From NCBI GenBank assembly GCA_022840405.1, contig JALHJR010000019.1, positions 1 through 41,190 on the forward strand: DNA of 41,190 nt. Direction: 5' to 3'. The translations under genes and the position numbers were made by a program. The notes under the pieces were generated by a model. It had not been told where the DNA came from, did no database searches, and worked only from the letters and a program-made list of their open reading frames with translations. This DNA is from Tepidanaerobacter acetatoxydans_A. GTDB taxonomy: Bacteria > Bacillota > Thermosediminibacteria > Thermosediminibacterales > Tepidanaerobacteraceae. Positions 21,398-31,800 of this stretch are shown here, one piece after another (positions within the stretch are counted from its first letter, which is position 1; the number at the start of each line of letters is the position of its first letter).

Positions 21398-22756
21398 ATG
21401 AATTCAAAAAAGAATAAAATATCAATTAGCGAACTATCAGATGATATGGTATTAAAAATAATCCACGAAGAGTTTATGAAAATTAAACCTAAACATTATA
21501 AAGAATTCTATGAAAAGAGTTGCTTACCTTCAATTCCAACTATTCAAAAAAGGTTTGGTATGAAGTATAGTGATGTTTTAATTAAGGCAGGAATTCCAGT
21601 TGAGTTACTTAATACACCGAAATCTAACGAATACTATATTCAAATATTAAAACAATTAGCAGAAAAACTAGGTCACACGCCTTCTATGAGCGAAATCAAG
21701 AGAGAAGGTCAGGACCCATCAATATATGTAAATCGTTTCGGTTCATATAATAAAGCACTTAAAATAGCAGGCTTACCAATAAATGAAAGCAATTTTATTA
21801 AAAAAGATATTGATAAAAGAAAAATTATTAGGGATTATAAGCAATTAAGCGAGAGATTGGGCAGACCCGCAACACAGAAAGACTTCAATAAATACATGCC
21901 ATATTCATCAACTGTGGTTACATCAAGGTTTGGAAGTTTTGTTAAGTTAAGAGAAGAAGCAGGCTTTCCTATAGATAAAAGAGGAACAGGTAGAAGGGTT
22001 TACTATAAAGAAATTATTCTAAAAAGGCTTGTGAAAGATTATATAGAAAATTTTGGACCACTATCTATGAAGCAATTAAATCAAAGACCAGAATATCCGA
22101 GTAACAGTACATTAAAAAGATTATTTTCAACTACTAAGATGTCAAATATTTGGAAAGAAGTAGAGAAAGAAGTCAGAAGAACTAAAGGTAATTGGACTAA
22201 TAATAGAAGTCAAAACAAGCAAATAGTTGATGCAGGTATAAGAGGAGAAAAAAATATCGCTCACAATTTAGGGTTTTTGGACAGTAGTCGATTTATTGTT
22301 TACAACGATATTACCGTATATAGTGAAGACTATAAATTGTCACAGCAGATTGACCATCTTGTTATTGGACCTGGTGGTGTTATTAGCATTGAAACTAAGA
22401 GCCTTAAAGGTGAGATTATCGTAAGGGATAATGAAACATGGGAACAGCGTAAAAAAGATACTTTGAATACAATAAACAACCCCACTCAACAAGTAATGAG
22501 GCATGAATATATCTTGAAACGCATACTTCCCCAAGACATCCCTATTACAAGCATTATAGCAATGGGCAATTATCGTACAAAAGTAAAAAAACAAGAGTTA
22601 TGTGCTTATCCAATAGTAAATGCCAATGCAATATTGCCATTCATAGATGAACATAGCAGTAAAGCAGTTTTAACAGAAAAACAGATTCAGCGTGTGAATA
22701 AAATTTTGATTAAACATATGATTCAAAATCGACAAAATACAGAGTGTGTTTCATGA
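21398..22756 (+). CDS. NERD-domain nuclease with homing-endonuclease-associated (HNH) repeats
   Basis: This 452-aa protein has three or four tandem helical repeats near residues 20-70, 80-127, 143-192 and about 203-255. Each has an L-G-H/R-P-(S/T) turn and an (R)FGSYNKAL-type ending, as in the repeats found beside homing endonucleases, which probably contact DNA. A NERD domain follows (about 285-400): GIRGEKNIAHNLG, QIDHLVIGPGGVISIETKSL with the D and E-x-K catalytic pattern, and NPTQQVMRHEYILKRIL. NERD is a PD-(D/E)xK-type nuclease-related domain. AGGAGG lies 7 nt before ATG 21398. It sits 0.5 kb upstream of the BREX operon in the same orientation and may be an associated defence nuclease. 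Confidence 0.82.
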   Translation: MNSKKNKISISELSDDMVLKIIHEEFMKIKPKHYKEFYEKSCLPSIPTIQKRFGMKYSDVLIKAGIPVELLNTPKSNEYYIQILKQLAEKLGHTPSMSEIKREGQDPSIYVNRFGSYNKALKIAGLPINESNFIKKDIDKRKIIRDYKQLSERLGRPATQKDFNKYMPYSSTVVTSRFGSFVKLREEAGFPIDKRGTGRRVYYKEIILKRLVKDYIENFGPLSMKQLNQRPEYPSNSTLKRLFSTTKMSNIWKEVEKEVRRTKGNWTNNRSQNKQIVDAGIRGEKNIAHNLGFLDSSRFIVYNDITVYSEDYKLSQQIDHLVIGPGGVISIETKSLKGEIIVRDNETWEQRKKDTLNTINNPTQQVMRHEYILKRILPQDIPITSIIAMGNYRTKVKKQELCAYPIVNANAILPFIDEHSSKAVLTEKQIQRVNKILIKHMIQNRQNTECVS

Positions 22757-22817
22757 ACAAGGAACAAACATAATTAGTATAATTCTTGGGACAAATGAAT
22801 GTCGTAAAGAAGATTAC

Positions 22818-22853
22818 AAAAAAAGTGCATGCCTGAGTGGTATGTGCTTTTTT
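22818..22853. terminator. Terminator after the NERD nuclease
   Basis: An A7 run, GTGCATGCC, a short loop, GGTATGTGC and a T6 run form a symmetric structure (22825-22833 with 22839-22847, including G-T pairs) that could terminate in either direction. Confidence 0.65.
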
Positions 22854-22914
22854 ATTGAAAGTTAGACATATAAAGGGTTTTAATTTTAATTGTAGAATAA
22901 ATAAAATAGGGTAA

Positions 22915-23115
22915 ATGGTGATAAGTATGAGGGATGATAGGATGATAAATGATAACTACTATGTATATAAAAAAGAAGTAGACTGGTCGGTGCTGCAGCA
23001 GGGCGTGAGTATACCCGTAACTAAACAGACAATTTTTCAAAATGCTATAAATAAGTTCTTGCCAAGAGGCAAGTCTACAGACATTTATCTGGTGCTGGAA
23101 GGAAAGACTTATTAA
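22915..23115 (+). CDS. Short ORF, 66 aa, possibly a truncated restriction-type protein
   Basis: This short frame reads NYYVYKKEVDWSVLQQGVSIPV, then KFLPRGKSTDIYLVLEGKTY, and stops. The pattern W-S-x-L-x-x-G-x-x-I-P followed by R-G-x-S-x-x-I-x-L-x-L-x-G resembles, from memory, the first 60 residues of larger restriction-type proteins. It is therefore plausibly a truncated remnant. The ribosome site is weak, and ATG 22942 is an alternative start. Its position between the NERD nuclease and BREX fits a decayed defence gene. Confidence in the family is low. Confidence 0.4.
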   Translation: MVISMRDDRMINDNYYVYKKEVDWSVLQQGVSIPVTKQTIFQNAINKFLPRGKSTDIYLVLEGKTY

Positions 23116-23250
23116 AACTAACAAACCAAAAGAGTCAAAAGAGATATATTCATTATGAATAGTGTATTACCATTTAATAGGTTATCTCTATATTAATCTA
23201 CTTAAGATTTAACAAAATTTATAAATTTACCTGAAGACGAATGAAAATTA

Positions 23251-23275
23251 TGATATAATAATGACTAATAATGAC
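23251..23275 (+). promoter_or_regulatory. Promoter of the BREX operon with a tandem 10-bp repeat
   Basis: An extended -10, TATGATATAAT (TATAAT at 23254-23259), lies 44 to 49 nt upstream of the first BREX gene. It overlaps two exact tandem copies of TAATAATGAC (23256-23265, 23266-23275), a possible operator. The -35 (CTGAAG) is weak. Confidence 0.55.
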
Positions 23276-23302
23276 GATATTTGTTAATGAGGGGTGATGT
23301 GT

Positions 23303-23914
23303 TTGTATAAAGATATTTTGAATAAAATCCATAATATTGCAAATAAAACTGATATAAAAGATGGTTCTACTTTAGCGGATATTTTAGCGAAGCGTTTAGT
23401 AATATATAAACTTGGCGAAATGCAAATGTGGTGGAATAGCAATATTTTTACTAATGAAGGTTTATTATATATGAAAAGTATGTTTCCTAATTCTTATCAT
23501 ATAAATATGATACTTACAGCAATGAGAACAGCAAGAAAGGTAGAAAGTACCTATCTGAATAGTAAAGAGAATATTTCATTTTGCAGTTTAACTGATGAAT
23601 TAGAGGACAACCTTGAGAAAATATTATGTTTGTTATGTGACATGAATAATAAGGTTATGAAAGACATCATAAATGACTTAATTTCTATTGATATTCCATT
23701 ACAATTATATGAAATATTTGATGAACTAGAAGAAAAAAAACCTGAAAAAATAGAGTCCCCGACTATATGCTTTGGAAATATTAAATATGATTTGTTATTT
23801 TACAATAACCAAATAAATTTTAAAGAATTAAACGATGTTTTACAGCCATTACTTTGGGGATACAAAAATTCGGAGCAGAAGTCATTAAATATAGGATACT
23901 ATAACGTTACATAG
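23303..23914 (+). CDS. brxE: BrxE-like protein (BREX accessory)
   Basis: This 203-aa protein opens the BREX operon. Its N-terminal part, LGEMQMWWNSNIFTNEGLLY then MFPNSYHINMILTAMRTARK, fits the WW-(N/D)-S, FP and A-x-R pattern I associate with BrxE proteins of type 6 BREX; the rest is not recognisable. No catalytic motif or membrane segment is visible. TTG 23303 is preferred because GAGGGGTGA ends 5 nt before it, the same spacing as in the later genes of this operon. ATG 23297 and GTG 23294 overlap that site. The next gene starts 9 nt after its stop. The role of BrxE is unknown. Confidence 0.55.
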   Translation: MYKDILNKIHNIANKTDIKDGSTLADILAKRLVIYKLGEMQMWWNSNIFTNEGLLYMKSMFPNSYHINMILTAMRTARKVESTYLNSKENISFCSLTDELEDNLEKILCLLCDMNNKVMKDIINDLISIDIPLQLYEIFDELEEKKPEKIESPTICFGNIKYDLLFYNNQINFKELNDVLQPLLWGYKNSEQKSLNIGYYNVT

Positions 23915-23923
23915 GAGTTGAAC

Positions 23924-24712
23924 ATGATGTTACCAATTGTTAAACGATATAATTCTAATATAAGGGCTGTTGGAACAAAAATTCCAGAGACAATAGAGTT
24001 TTTAAAACTATATTCTCAAAACTTTGATACTAATTATGTAAAAACAAGAATAGTTGATGAAAATGTATTTAATATAGGAAATTTAAGGACTATAAAGAAT
24101 CTGTTTTCTACATTAAAATCACGTTATGCACTAAATAACGAATATTATAAAGTGAAAAATCTTACAGATGTTGTTTGCTCAGACTTAAACACAGAAATTA
24201 TAAAAAGCATTATATTTTTATATTTTGCTCAATATGAATATGCTGTTTTTGAAGTAATGACAGAGTGCATTTTTCCACTAAAACAGCATAGATTTAATAA
24301 ATTAAATGGAAGTACAATTTTGAGTTTTTTTGAAGAAAAAAAAGAAGAACATCCCGAATATTGCTCATGGTCGAAAAACAGTTGTGAAACATTTGCTAGT
24401 ATGATGCTCACATCAGCAAGAGATTTTGGTTTTTTGGAGAAAAAGAATAATAAAGAATATATAATATCTAATCGGCTTTTACCATTGAAAACGGTAGGAT
24501 ATTTACTTTATTATATCAAAGAATTTGAAGAAGATGTTGTAAATTCATTATATCTAAAATTGTATTTAATTACACGAGAAGAACTTATATTTTACCTAAA
24601 TGAATTAAGCAAAGAAGGATTTTTGGAATATAGGGTAATCAAAGATAATGTAGACATAATATTTAACTATAAGTCATTAGACGAATTCATAAAAGTAATT
24701 ATAAGTAGGTGA
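23924..24712 (+). CDS. brxA: BREX protein BrxA (DUF1819)
   Basis: This 262-aa protein corresponds to DUF1819/BrxA, a small DNA-binding component of BREX. The recognisable part is DENVFNIGNLRTIKNLFSTL (residues 45-64), followed by SRYALNNEYY and, near 100-180, YFAQYEYAVFEVMTECIFPL and STILSFFEEKKEEHPEYCSW with a typical helical pattern. It is about 60 residues longer than many BrxA proteins, the extra part being a winged-helix-like C-terminus (LYLITREELIFYLNELSKEG). ATG 23924 has AGGAG 6 nt upstream. Its stop is 5 nt before the brxB start. Confidence 0.75.
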   Translation: MMLPIVKRYNSNIRAVGTKIPETIEFLKLYSQNFDTNYVKTRIVDENVFNIGNLRTIKNLFSTLKSRYALNNEYYKVKNLTDVVCSDLNTEIIKSIIFLYFAQYEYAVFEVMTECIFPLKQHRFNKLNGSTILSFFEEKKEEHPEYCSWSKNSCETFASMMLTSARDFGFLEKKNNKEYIISNRLLPLKTVGYLLYYIKEFEEDVVNSLYLKLYLITREELIFYLNELSKEGFLEYRVIKDNVDIIFNYKSLDEFIKVIISR

Positions 24713-24717
24713 TGACT

Positions 24718-25275
24718 TTGGGAATAAATGATAAAATTAACTTATTTATACAGTCTATAGAACGAATAAAATTACCTGATAGTAGAGGAGCAAGGCTTTT
24801 TTGCCTAACTATAAATGATGACCAGCAGGCTTTTTATGTGGAAATAGATAATATTATTAAAGGACTTAATGGGAATGGTGAAAATATAGATAATATAAAT
24901 ATCAGTAAATTACTCATTAAATCTCTTGAAGATGATAACATGTTATCGGGTATAGAAGAAATTGAAAAAAATTCTCCTGAATTTATCGAACAACAATACA
25001 GAATACTGGAGAAATATTTTATTGATAAAATTCGTAAAAGGGTAGTATCTAGTTTAGCAGATATAGTTGTACTATCAAAAGTAGAATTTACGTATCCATA
25101 TATAACTAATGCATTTAGGATAATGATGGAGTTTGAGAACGAGTATGATAAAGCCATATTACTTATACTTCCTGGCGAGAAAAAAGCAGAAAATCTATAT
25201 AGATATTTGAATAAAATTGATATATCAAGTCCCAGTTTTAGAATAAAAGATATAATGGATTTTAGGAGGAACTAA
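24718..25275 (+). CDS. brxB: BREX protein BrxB (DUF1788)
   Basis: This 185-aa protein, in the BrxB slot, matches DUF1788 in length and layout: NISKLLIKSLEDDNMLSGIE, then a loop to VSSLADIVVLSKVEFTYPYI and ILLILPGEKKAENLYRYLNK. The LxxPG(E/x) turn and the conserved YP context are typical. TTG 24718 is chosen because AGGTGA (24707-24712) ends 5 nt before it. Its stop is 1 nt before brxC, so translation is coupled. BrxB is an essential BREX subunit whose biochemical role is not settled. Confidence 0.75.
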   Translation: MGINDKINLFIQSIERIKLPDSRGARLFCLTINDDQQAFYVEIDNIIKGLNGNGENIDNINISKLLIKSLEDDNMLSGIEEIEKNSPEFIEQQYRILEKYFIDKIRKRVVSSLADIVVLSKVEFTYPYITNAFRIMMEFENEYDKAILLILPGEKKAENLYRYLNKIDISSPSFRIKDIMDFRRN

Positions 25276-25276
25276 C

Positions 25277-28200
25277 ATGGAGTTATTAAGAAATATATTT
25301 GATTCAGATGTAATGGAAAAAACTATTAACTCGGTTATAAAAGTTAATGACAATAAAGATATCATAACAGAAATACAGGAATATGTAGTTACCAATGAGA
25401 TAGAAGAACATTACAAAAGGTTTTTTGATGCATATTTTAACAATAGTGCACCAGACACCTGTATTTGGATTTCAGGTTTTTTTGGAAGTGGTAAGTCGCA
25501 TTTTATGAAGATACTTGGCTATTTACTTCAAAATCAGAACTATCAAGGAATTGATGTAGTAAAAGCGATTGCTAATAAAATCAAGAATAATGCTTTACTT
25601 GCTGCGGATTTAAAAAATAAACTTACGAAACAGAATAATAAAGTGATTATATTTTCTATGACAGACGTTTCTTCTCATGATAAAAGTTTACTGGAATCAA
25701 TATATTCACAGATTATGGTATCGTTTGGATATTCTGAAAGCATTGAACTTGCAAAGTATGAATTGACCATGACATTAGAAGGTAAATACGAAGAGTTTAA
25801 GCAGATGGTTTTAGAAGAAGAAGGAGAAGAATGGGAGAAGTTTAGAGATTTAAAATTAAATAATAGAAATAGAGTGTTAAATAGTATTATACCCAAATTA
25901 TATCCAGAAGTATATAAAGATGAATTTAAACTTTCTGATGTATTTATGGATATAAGTGTTACTTCTGATAAAATAGCAGAACTTATAAAGACCTTAGTGG
26001 GCTTGTATCCAAAATATGATAATATCATTCTGATGATAGACGAAATGGGTCAATACATAGGAAACGATGAAGAAAAAATGTTATATCTGCAAGGTATTGC
26101 AGAAAGTATTGATAAAGTGCGAAAAGAATTAGTAAGAAAAGGAGTCTGGTTTATAGTTACTTCACAGCAGAAATTACAAGATATGATAGAGGATTTTGAC
26201 GCAAATTCTAAAAGAAAATTCAATAGATTAAGCCATAGATTTTCCACTAGAATAGATTTGAGGTCAGAAGACATAGACAGGGTAATAAAAGATAGGGTAT
26301 TACGTAAGAAACAGAATTATGCTGATAAATTGATAGAATACTACAACAATAACGGTGGTGCAATTGCAGCAAATCTAAAAATTGAAAATACCAGAAATAT
26401 ATATATTGGTTCTCAAGACAATTTTGTCGAATCTTATCCTTTTTTGAACTATCATTTTTATATAGCAAGAGATTTGCTTCAGGAAATGATGGGACCCGAT
26501 AAAAAACATGTTAATTACGGCGAAAGGAATATGATTAGATTAACCCAAAATGTTTTAAAAAATAGTATGAAAGAAATGCCTTTAGGAAGTTTCGTATCTC
26601 TTGATTTTATATTCGATGCTGTAAAACAGGATATCGAAAATGAAACCAGACTTGATATAGAAAGAAAAATACCAGAAGTATTTGAAGGATGCGAAAACCA
26701 GGAACTCTATGTAAGAGTAGCCAAGGCTCTATTTGTATTAGGTCACGTAAAGTATATTGGTAATAATATTAAAAATATTTCAGCATGTTTAACTAATAAT
26801 CCACTTTCACCAATCAATGAAAATGATGTTAAGAATGTTTTGAATGAATTAATAGAAAAAGGATTCGTAGGTAAAGTAAATGAGGGCGGTTATAAGTTAT
26901 TGTCAGTAAAAGAGAAAAAAATTGAAGAGAAAATTAAAGATGTATCAGTTAGAAAGTCCGATATAGATAGGAAAAGACGTGATATAATAGAAGATTTACT
27001 TAAGGAAGTCAAGGCAGGTATAAGACATAAGGGTTCAAAGTTTGATATAAATCTTACTATCGATGGAGAAGAAAAATCAAAAGGTGGATTCATAGGTCTA
27101 GAAGTACATACATCATATGAAGGTCAGATATTTATTGCTATTGATAATAATGAAAAAGTTGTTAAATGGTATACTACAGAACAGACAGAAATTAACAATA
27201 TGATAACAAGGATGTTGAAATTAAGTAAAGCCATTAGTGAATTGGAAGACGACTCTCTTGAGGCTATAACTATAAAAAGGGAAAAACAAATTGAGTTAGA
27301 TGGGTTAAAGAGAGATATTCCCAATAAAATAGAAGATTCGTTGATGGAAGGAAAAATATATTATTGTGGGTTTGATTATAAACCTAAAGATTATGGAAAT
27401 CTTGTTAAGAATGCTGCAGAAAAGTTTATCATAGAAGAAATTATACCTAAAGTATTCAATAGGTTCGAAGATGGGGCTATTAATATACAACCAGCAGATT
27501 ATAAAAAATATATTCAGGATGTAATCTTGGTAGATAGGCCTAAAGGCTCATACCCTGACTTGCGTGATTTAGGAATAATGGAGGATAGAACCATAAAATT
27601 AAGTGGTGCTGTGTACGATACACTCTATAATTATATTTTAAGTAAAGATAAGTGGAAGGAGATTATTATTGGTAGCACTATACTTGCAGACTTTATAAAA
27701 CCCCCTTATGGCTGGTCTCAGAACGTATTACGTCTTGTACTTGCTGCCATGCTTCGTTTAGGTAAAATTGAAATTCATTCAGAAGGGGTAAGATACGATA
27801 ATTATAGTCAATCAAAAGTAAAGGATATATTCCTTAAGGATTCATTATTTAAAGACGTAAAAATTATACCAGTAGTTGAAGCAGATGCTACAGCAAGATT
27901 GATTGCAAAAAATAGACTTGCGACAATATTCGGCAAATATGCTATAGACACTATTGAAGATTTATCTAGAAAGATAAAAGAGGTATGTGAAGAAGAAATA
28001 AATAAAATCAATACAATAAAAAATCAGGTTAGACATATAGAGTTTCCTGAAACAGTTATTAAAATATTAATAGAGAAATCAAAGGTCTATGAAAAAATAA
28101 ATCTTTCAGGAGATAATCAAAGGATAACTGATTTTGTTAAGATTTCTGAAGATGATATGCAAAAAATGTTTGTAATGGTTAAGTCTATTTCTGAATTTAT

Positions 28201-28858
28201 TAATACAAAAATTGATGAGTACAAAGAGGTTAGAGAAGAAATAAACATAATTAAACGATTTAATGTATACCTAAATGGTGATGTGAGGTTAGGTTTTGAA
28301 AACAATTATAATGATATCACTACAAAAATTAGCGGGGAATCTATTATAGAGGATTGGCAAAATATCTATGAGCAGTATCTAAAACTTAAGGGAATAGTCA
28401 ACAACCTGTATATTAGTAATCATAATGAATGTAATAGTGACTATGAAAAAGCAATAAAAGATATAACAGAAAAATATAAAAACGACGTGCCAAATGAAAA
28501 GTTGGAAGAATATCTAAAACCATTAACAAATAAAATATGCCATGATATAGACAGGGCAGAAAACTATAGGTGCAAGGAATGTAAACGAGACATACATGCT
28601 TTAAAAAGTGATATTGAAATCCTAGAAACCCTAAAGTCGGGTATAATGGCAAAGATAAATAATTATATAAATCCTCCAAAACCCCCTATAAATCCACCGA
28701 TGCCTCCAAAGAAAAATGAGGTAGAAATAGCACAAGTAATTTATGATACTCAAAAAAGAGTGATAAAGGATGAGACAGATATGGAGGAATTCTTAAAAGA
28801 AATAAAACAGAAGATACAAAAACAGTTGAGAGAAGGAAAGCAGATACTTATAAAATAA
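25277..28858 (+). CDS. brxC: BREX ATPase BrxC (PglY-like)
   Basis: This 1193-aa protein is the large P-loop ATPase of BREX, needed for phage exclusion and, in studied systems, for BREX methylation. Walker A, GFFGSGKSH, is at residues 67-75, and Walker B is IILMIDEMGQYIG near 251-263. The N-terminus, IFDSDVMEKTINSVIKVNDN, is typical of the BrxC/PglY family, as is the length of about 1200 aa. A CxxC pair occurs near residue 1096 (YRCKECKRD). A proline-rich stretch near 1133-1150 (NPPKPPINPPMPPK) links to the short C-terminal tail. AGGAGG lies 7 nt before ATG 25277. It is followed by pglX after 12 nt. Confidence 0.92.
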   Translation: MELLRNIFDSDVMEKTINSVIKVNDNKDIITEIQEYVVTNEIEEHYKRFFDAYFNNSAPDTCIWISGFFGSGKSHFMKILGYLLQNQNYQGIDVVKAIANKIKNNALLAADLKNKLTKQNNKVIIFSMTDVSSHDKSLLESIYSQIMVSFGYSESIELAKYELTMTLEGKYEEFKQMVLEEEGEEWEKFRDLKLNNRNRVLNSIIPKLYPEVYKDEFKLSDVFMDISVTSDKIAELIKTLVGLYPKYDNIILMIDEMGQYIGNDEEKMLYLQGIAESIDKVRKELVRKGVWFIVTSQQKLQDMIEDFDANSKRKFNRLSHRFSTRIDLRSEDIDRVIKDRVLRKKQNYADKLIEYYNNNGGAIAANLKIENTRNIYIGSQDNFVESYPFLNYHFYIARDLLQEMMGPDKKHVNYGERNMIRLTQNVLKNSMKEMPLGSFVSLDFIFDAVKQDIENETRLDIERKIPEVFEGCENQELYVRVAKALFVLGHVKYIGNNIKNISACLTNNPLSPINENDVKNVLNELIEKGFVGKVNEGGYKLLSVKEKKIEEKIKDVSVRKSDIDRKRRDIIEDLLKEVKAGIRHKGSKFDINLTIDGEEKSKGGFIGLEVHTSYEGQIFIAIDNNEKVVKWYTTEQTEINNMITRMLKLSKAISELEDDSLEAITIKREKQIELDGLKRDIPNKIEDSLMEGKIYYCGFDYKPKDYGNLVKNAAEKFIIEEIIPKVFNRFEDGAINIQPADYKKYIQDVILVDRPKGSYPDLRDLGIMEDRTIKLSGAVYDTLYNYILSKDKWKEIIIGSTILADFIKPPYGWSQNVLRLVLAAMLRLGKIEIHSEGVRYDNYSQSKVKDIFLKDSLFKDVKIIPVVEADATARLIAKNRLATIFGKYAIDTIEDLSRKIKEVCEEEINKINTIKNQVRHIEFPETVIKILIEKSKVYEKINLSGDNQRITDFVKISEDDMQKMFVMVKSISEFINTKIDEYKEVREEINIIKRFNVYLNGDVRLGFENNYNDITTKISGESIIEDWQNIYEQYLKLKGIVNNLYISNHNECNSDYEKAIKDITEKYKNDVPNEKLEEYLKPLTNKICHDIDRAENYRCKECKRDIHALKSDIEILETLKSGIMAKINNYINPPKPPINPPMPPKKNEVEIAQVIYDTQKRVIKDETDMEEFLKEIKQKIQKQLREGKQILIK

Positions 28859-28870
28859 GGGGTGCTACGG

Positions 28871-31800
28871 ATGAGTCTAAAAGATATAGATATAGGAATA
28901 AAAAAGATTAAATCAATGCTTATATCAGATTTGGAAAGACAATTAAAACTTTTAGGTATAGGCTATGATAAAATATATAGCCATGAAGAAATAAATGATG
29001 TTTTCGATATAAATAGAAAATATAAAAGGAAGCAAGTTCTTGATGTACTTATAAACGAATGTGAAGAAAGTGAGATAGGCTTATTATTAAGTGATGCAAA
29101 AATAAGAGAAAAAAATATAAGAAAGTTTATTAGAGAGTGCGCTTTTGATTTATTGAATAAAATATGTGCCATAAGACTTCTTGAAGAAAGAAACATGATT
29201 GCACCAACTATTAAAAAATTTAAGGAGTATGGGAATAAATCTGAGGTGCAGAAAAACTTAGGCCAGGTATCATACAGTTTGTTAGATAGAGACCCTTATG
29301 ATGGGTTGAGATATGCCATTGAATCAACCTTAAGAGAACTTTCTACTCAAATAAAAGTATTATTTGAGGTTAATAGTGAGCATAGTCTTTTGTTTCCAGA
29401 CCCAAAAACTTTAAAAGAAATCATAAATGTTTTACTTGATGAAATTCCAGAAGAAGATTGGAGACGGGATGATTTTATTGGATGGACCTATCAATACTTT
29501 GTAGAAGATGAAAAAGAGGAGATTGAACAAGCGGGCACACCCGAAGAAATAGCAGCCAAAACACAAGTGTATACTTATGACTGGATTGTAAAGTATATAG
29601 TGGACAATACACTTGGAGCATATTGGAATGAAATAAAATCAGGGGAAAGGCCTAAACAAAGTGTAGAAACAATAAAGTTGGTAGACCCTTCGTGTGGAAG
29701 TGGCTCTTTTCTTGTTTATGCATTTGATAAATTTTATGAAATATATAAAGAAGAGGGAAAAGTATCGGAAGAAGATATCCCTAACTTCATTATTAGTAAA
29801 AACCTTTATGGGTTAGATATAGACGAAAGAGCAGTACAACTATCAGCATTAAACCTTTATATTAAAGCAAAAGAAAGAAATAGGAACATACAGATTGATA
29901 AATTTAATATTATTTGCACAGATAGTAGAATTAAACAAGAAGTAAATATAGATAAATATTTACTTTCATTATCGTTAGACCCTAAATTACGAGAAGTAAT
30001 AAAGAATATTGTTCATCAGGCATTTAATTATATGAAAGAAAATAATATTCTTGGCAGCCTTATGAAAATTGAAGAGGTGGTAAACCCAATTATTGACGAC
30101 TATATTGATGGTAGAAGAAGATTGTCCATAAGGGAAGTACAAGCCAAAAAGGAAAGACTTAAAGCAAATGCAGAACAAATGAGTCTTTTTTCTCCAGGAA
30201 TAGAGCAGTTATCGTTGGATACTATAGATGAAATTAGATATTTTGAATCAAGGGAAGAATTTGTTGATTATTTGAGGCAAAAAATTTTGGACTGTGTTGA
30301 CTATGTGGTTACAAAAATAAATAAAGATAATGATATAAACAGTAGAATGTTTGCAAAGGATTTGAATAGAGGAAGCAATTTTATAGGAGCAATGATGCAG
30401 AAATATGAGATTGTTGTAGGGAATCCGCCATATCTGCATAATCGCAAGATGGGAGAAAATTTAAGAAGTCGGTTAAATAAAAAATATGAGTTAACTAAAA
30501 CAGATTTATACTCGGCATTTATAGAAAAATCATTTATTTTAAATAGGAGAAATGGTTATACGGGACTTCTTACCCCAGATACGTATTTAAATTTGTGGGC
30601 ATATTCGTCATTAAGAAATCTAATAATCGATAGTTTTAATTTAAAGATATTCATTCATCTGGGAAAAGTATTTAATAATGTTGTAGTAAGTCTTGGTATT
30701 TCTATATTTTATAATTCCAATGAAATAGTTGAGTCATTGTTTATTGACGTAACTAGTATTGATAATAAGAAAAGTGCTATTTATAATGATGACATTAACA
30801 AATATATAAGTAAAGTAAACTTAAAAATGTTTAAGAAAATAGGAAATTCCCAGTTTATATATTTTGTACCAAATGAAATTTTAGATACACTCATAAATGA
30901 TAATAAACTAGTGCCAGAATATGCTTTGTGTAAACCAGGAATAAAAACAGCAGATAATTATAGGTTTGTATACATGTACTGGGAAGTAAAGCGAAAGTCA
31001 GAAATATGGAAGCCATATTTAAAAGGAGGGTCAGAAGAATATTTTAATGATGTAAATTATTTGATTGATTGGAGTAGTGAGGCAAAGAGTTTCTATAAGG
31101 AAAATAAAAATTCACGTATAAGAGAAGCAGATTTTAGGTTTAAAGAAGGAATTACTTATAGTGTTATAGGTGGTAAAAATTTTAGTGCACGTTTTATGAA
31201 GAGCGATAGTTTATATGATGTAGTTAGTCCAGCAATATTTCCCAAAAGCACATCAATAAAATATTTGCTTGGATTTTTAAACTCAAAATTGTGTAAGTGT
31301 TTACTTTGGGCATTAAATCCAACAATATCATTTACTATGAATGATATTGAAAATATACCATTTAAAGTTATTAAAGATAGTCAAATTGTTGAGGATTTAG
31401 TGAATTTTATAATGCTAAATAAGATGTTGATTTATAGTAAAAAAGTTAATTCATATATTTTTCAGAACTATTTCGATGCAGAAGTATTGATTGATAAAAA
31501 ATATTTATTAAAGAATTATCTTGAAACTATCTTTATTGAGGAATGTAGTTATATTATTGATGAGATTTTCCTACACGAATATGGCTATAATCTACAAACT
31601 ATTGACTTTATAAAATCAAATTTTGGTAGAAGCATAGTTAGTTTACCTATTATAAAGAACTATTATTATAATTCGGACTATTATAATATTACAAAATGTA
31701 AAAACTTAGATAGGATTTTATCAGAAAATGAGACTATTGAAGGAATTATTAAAAGTTGTGAAAGAGCAATTAATTATATAATTAATTATTATAGTTCTAA

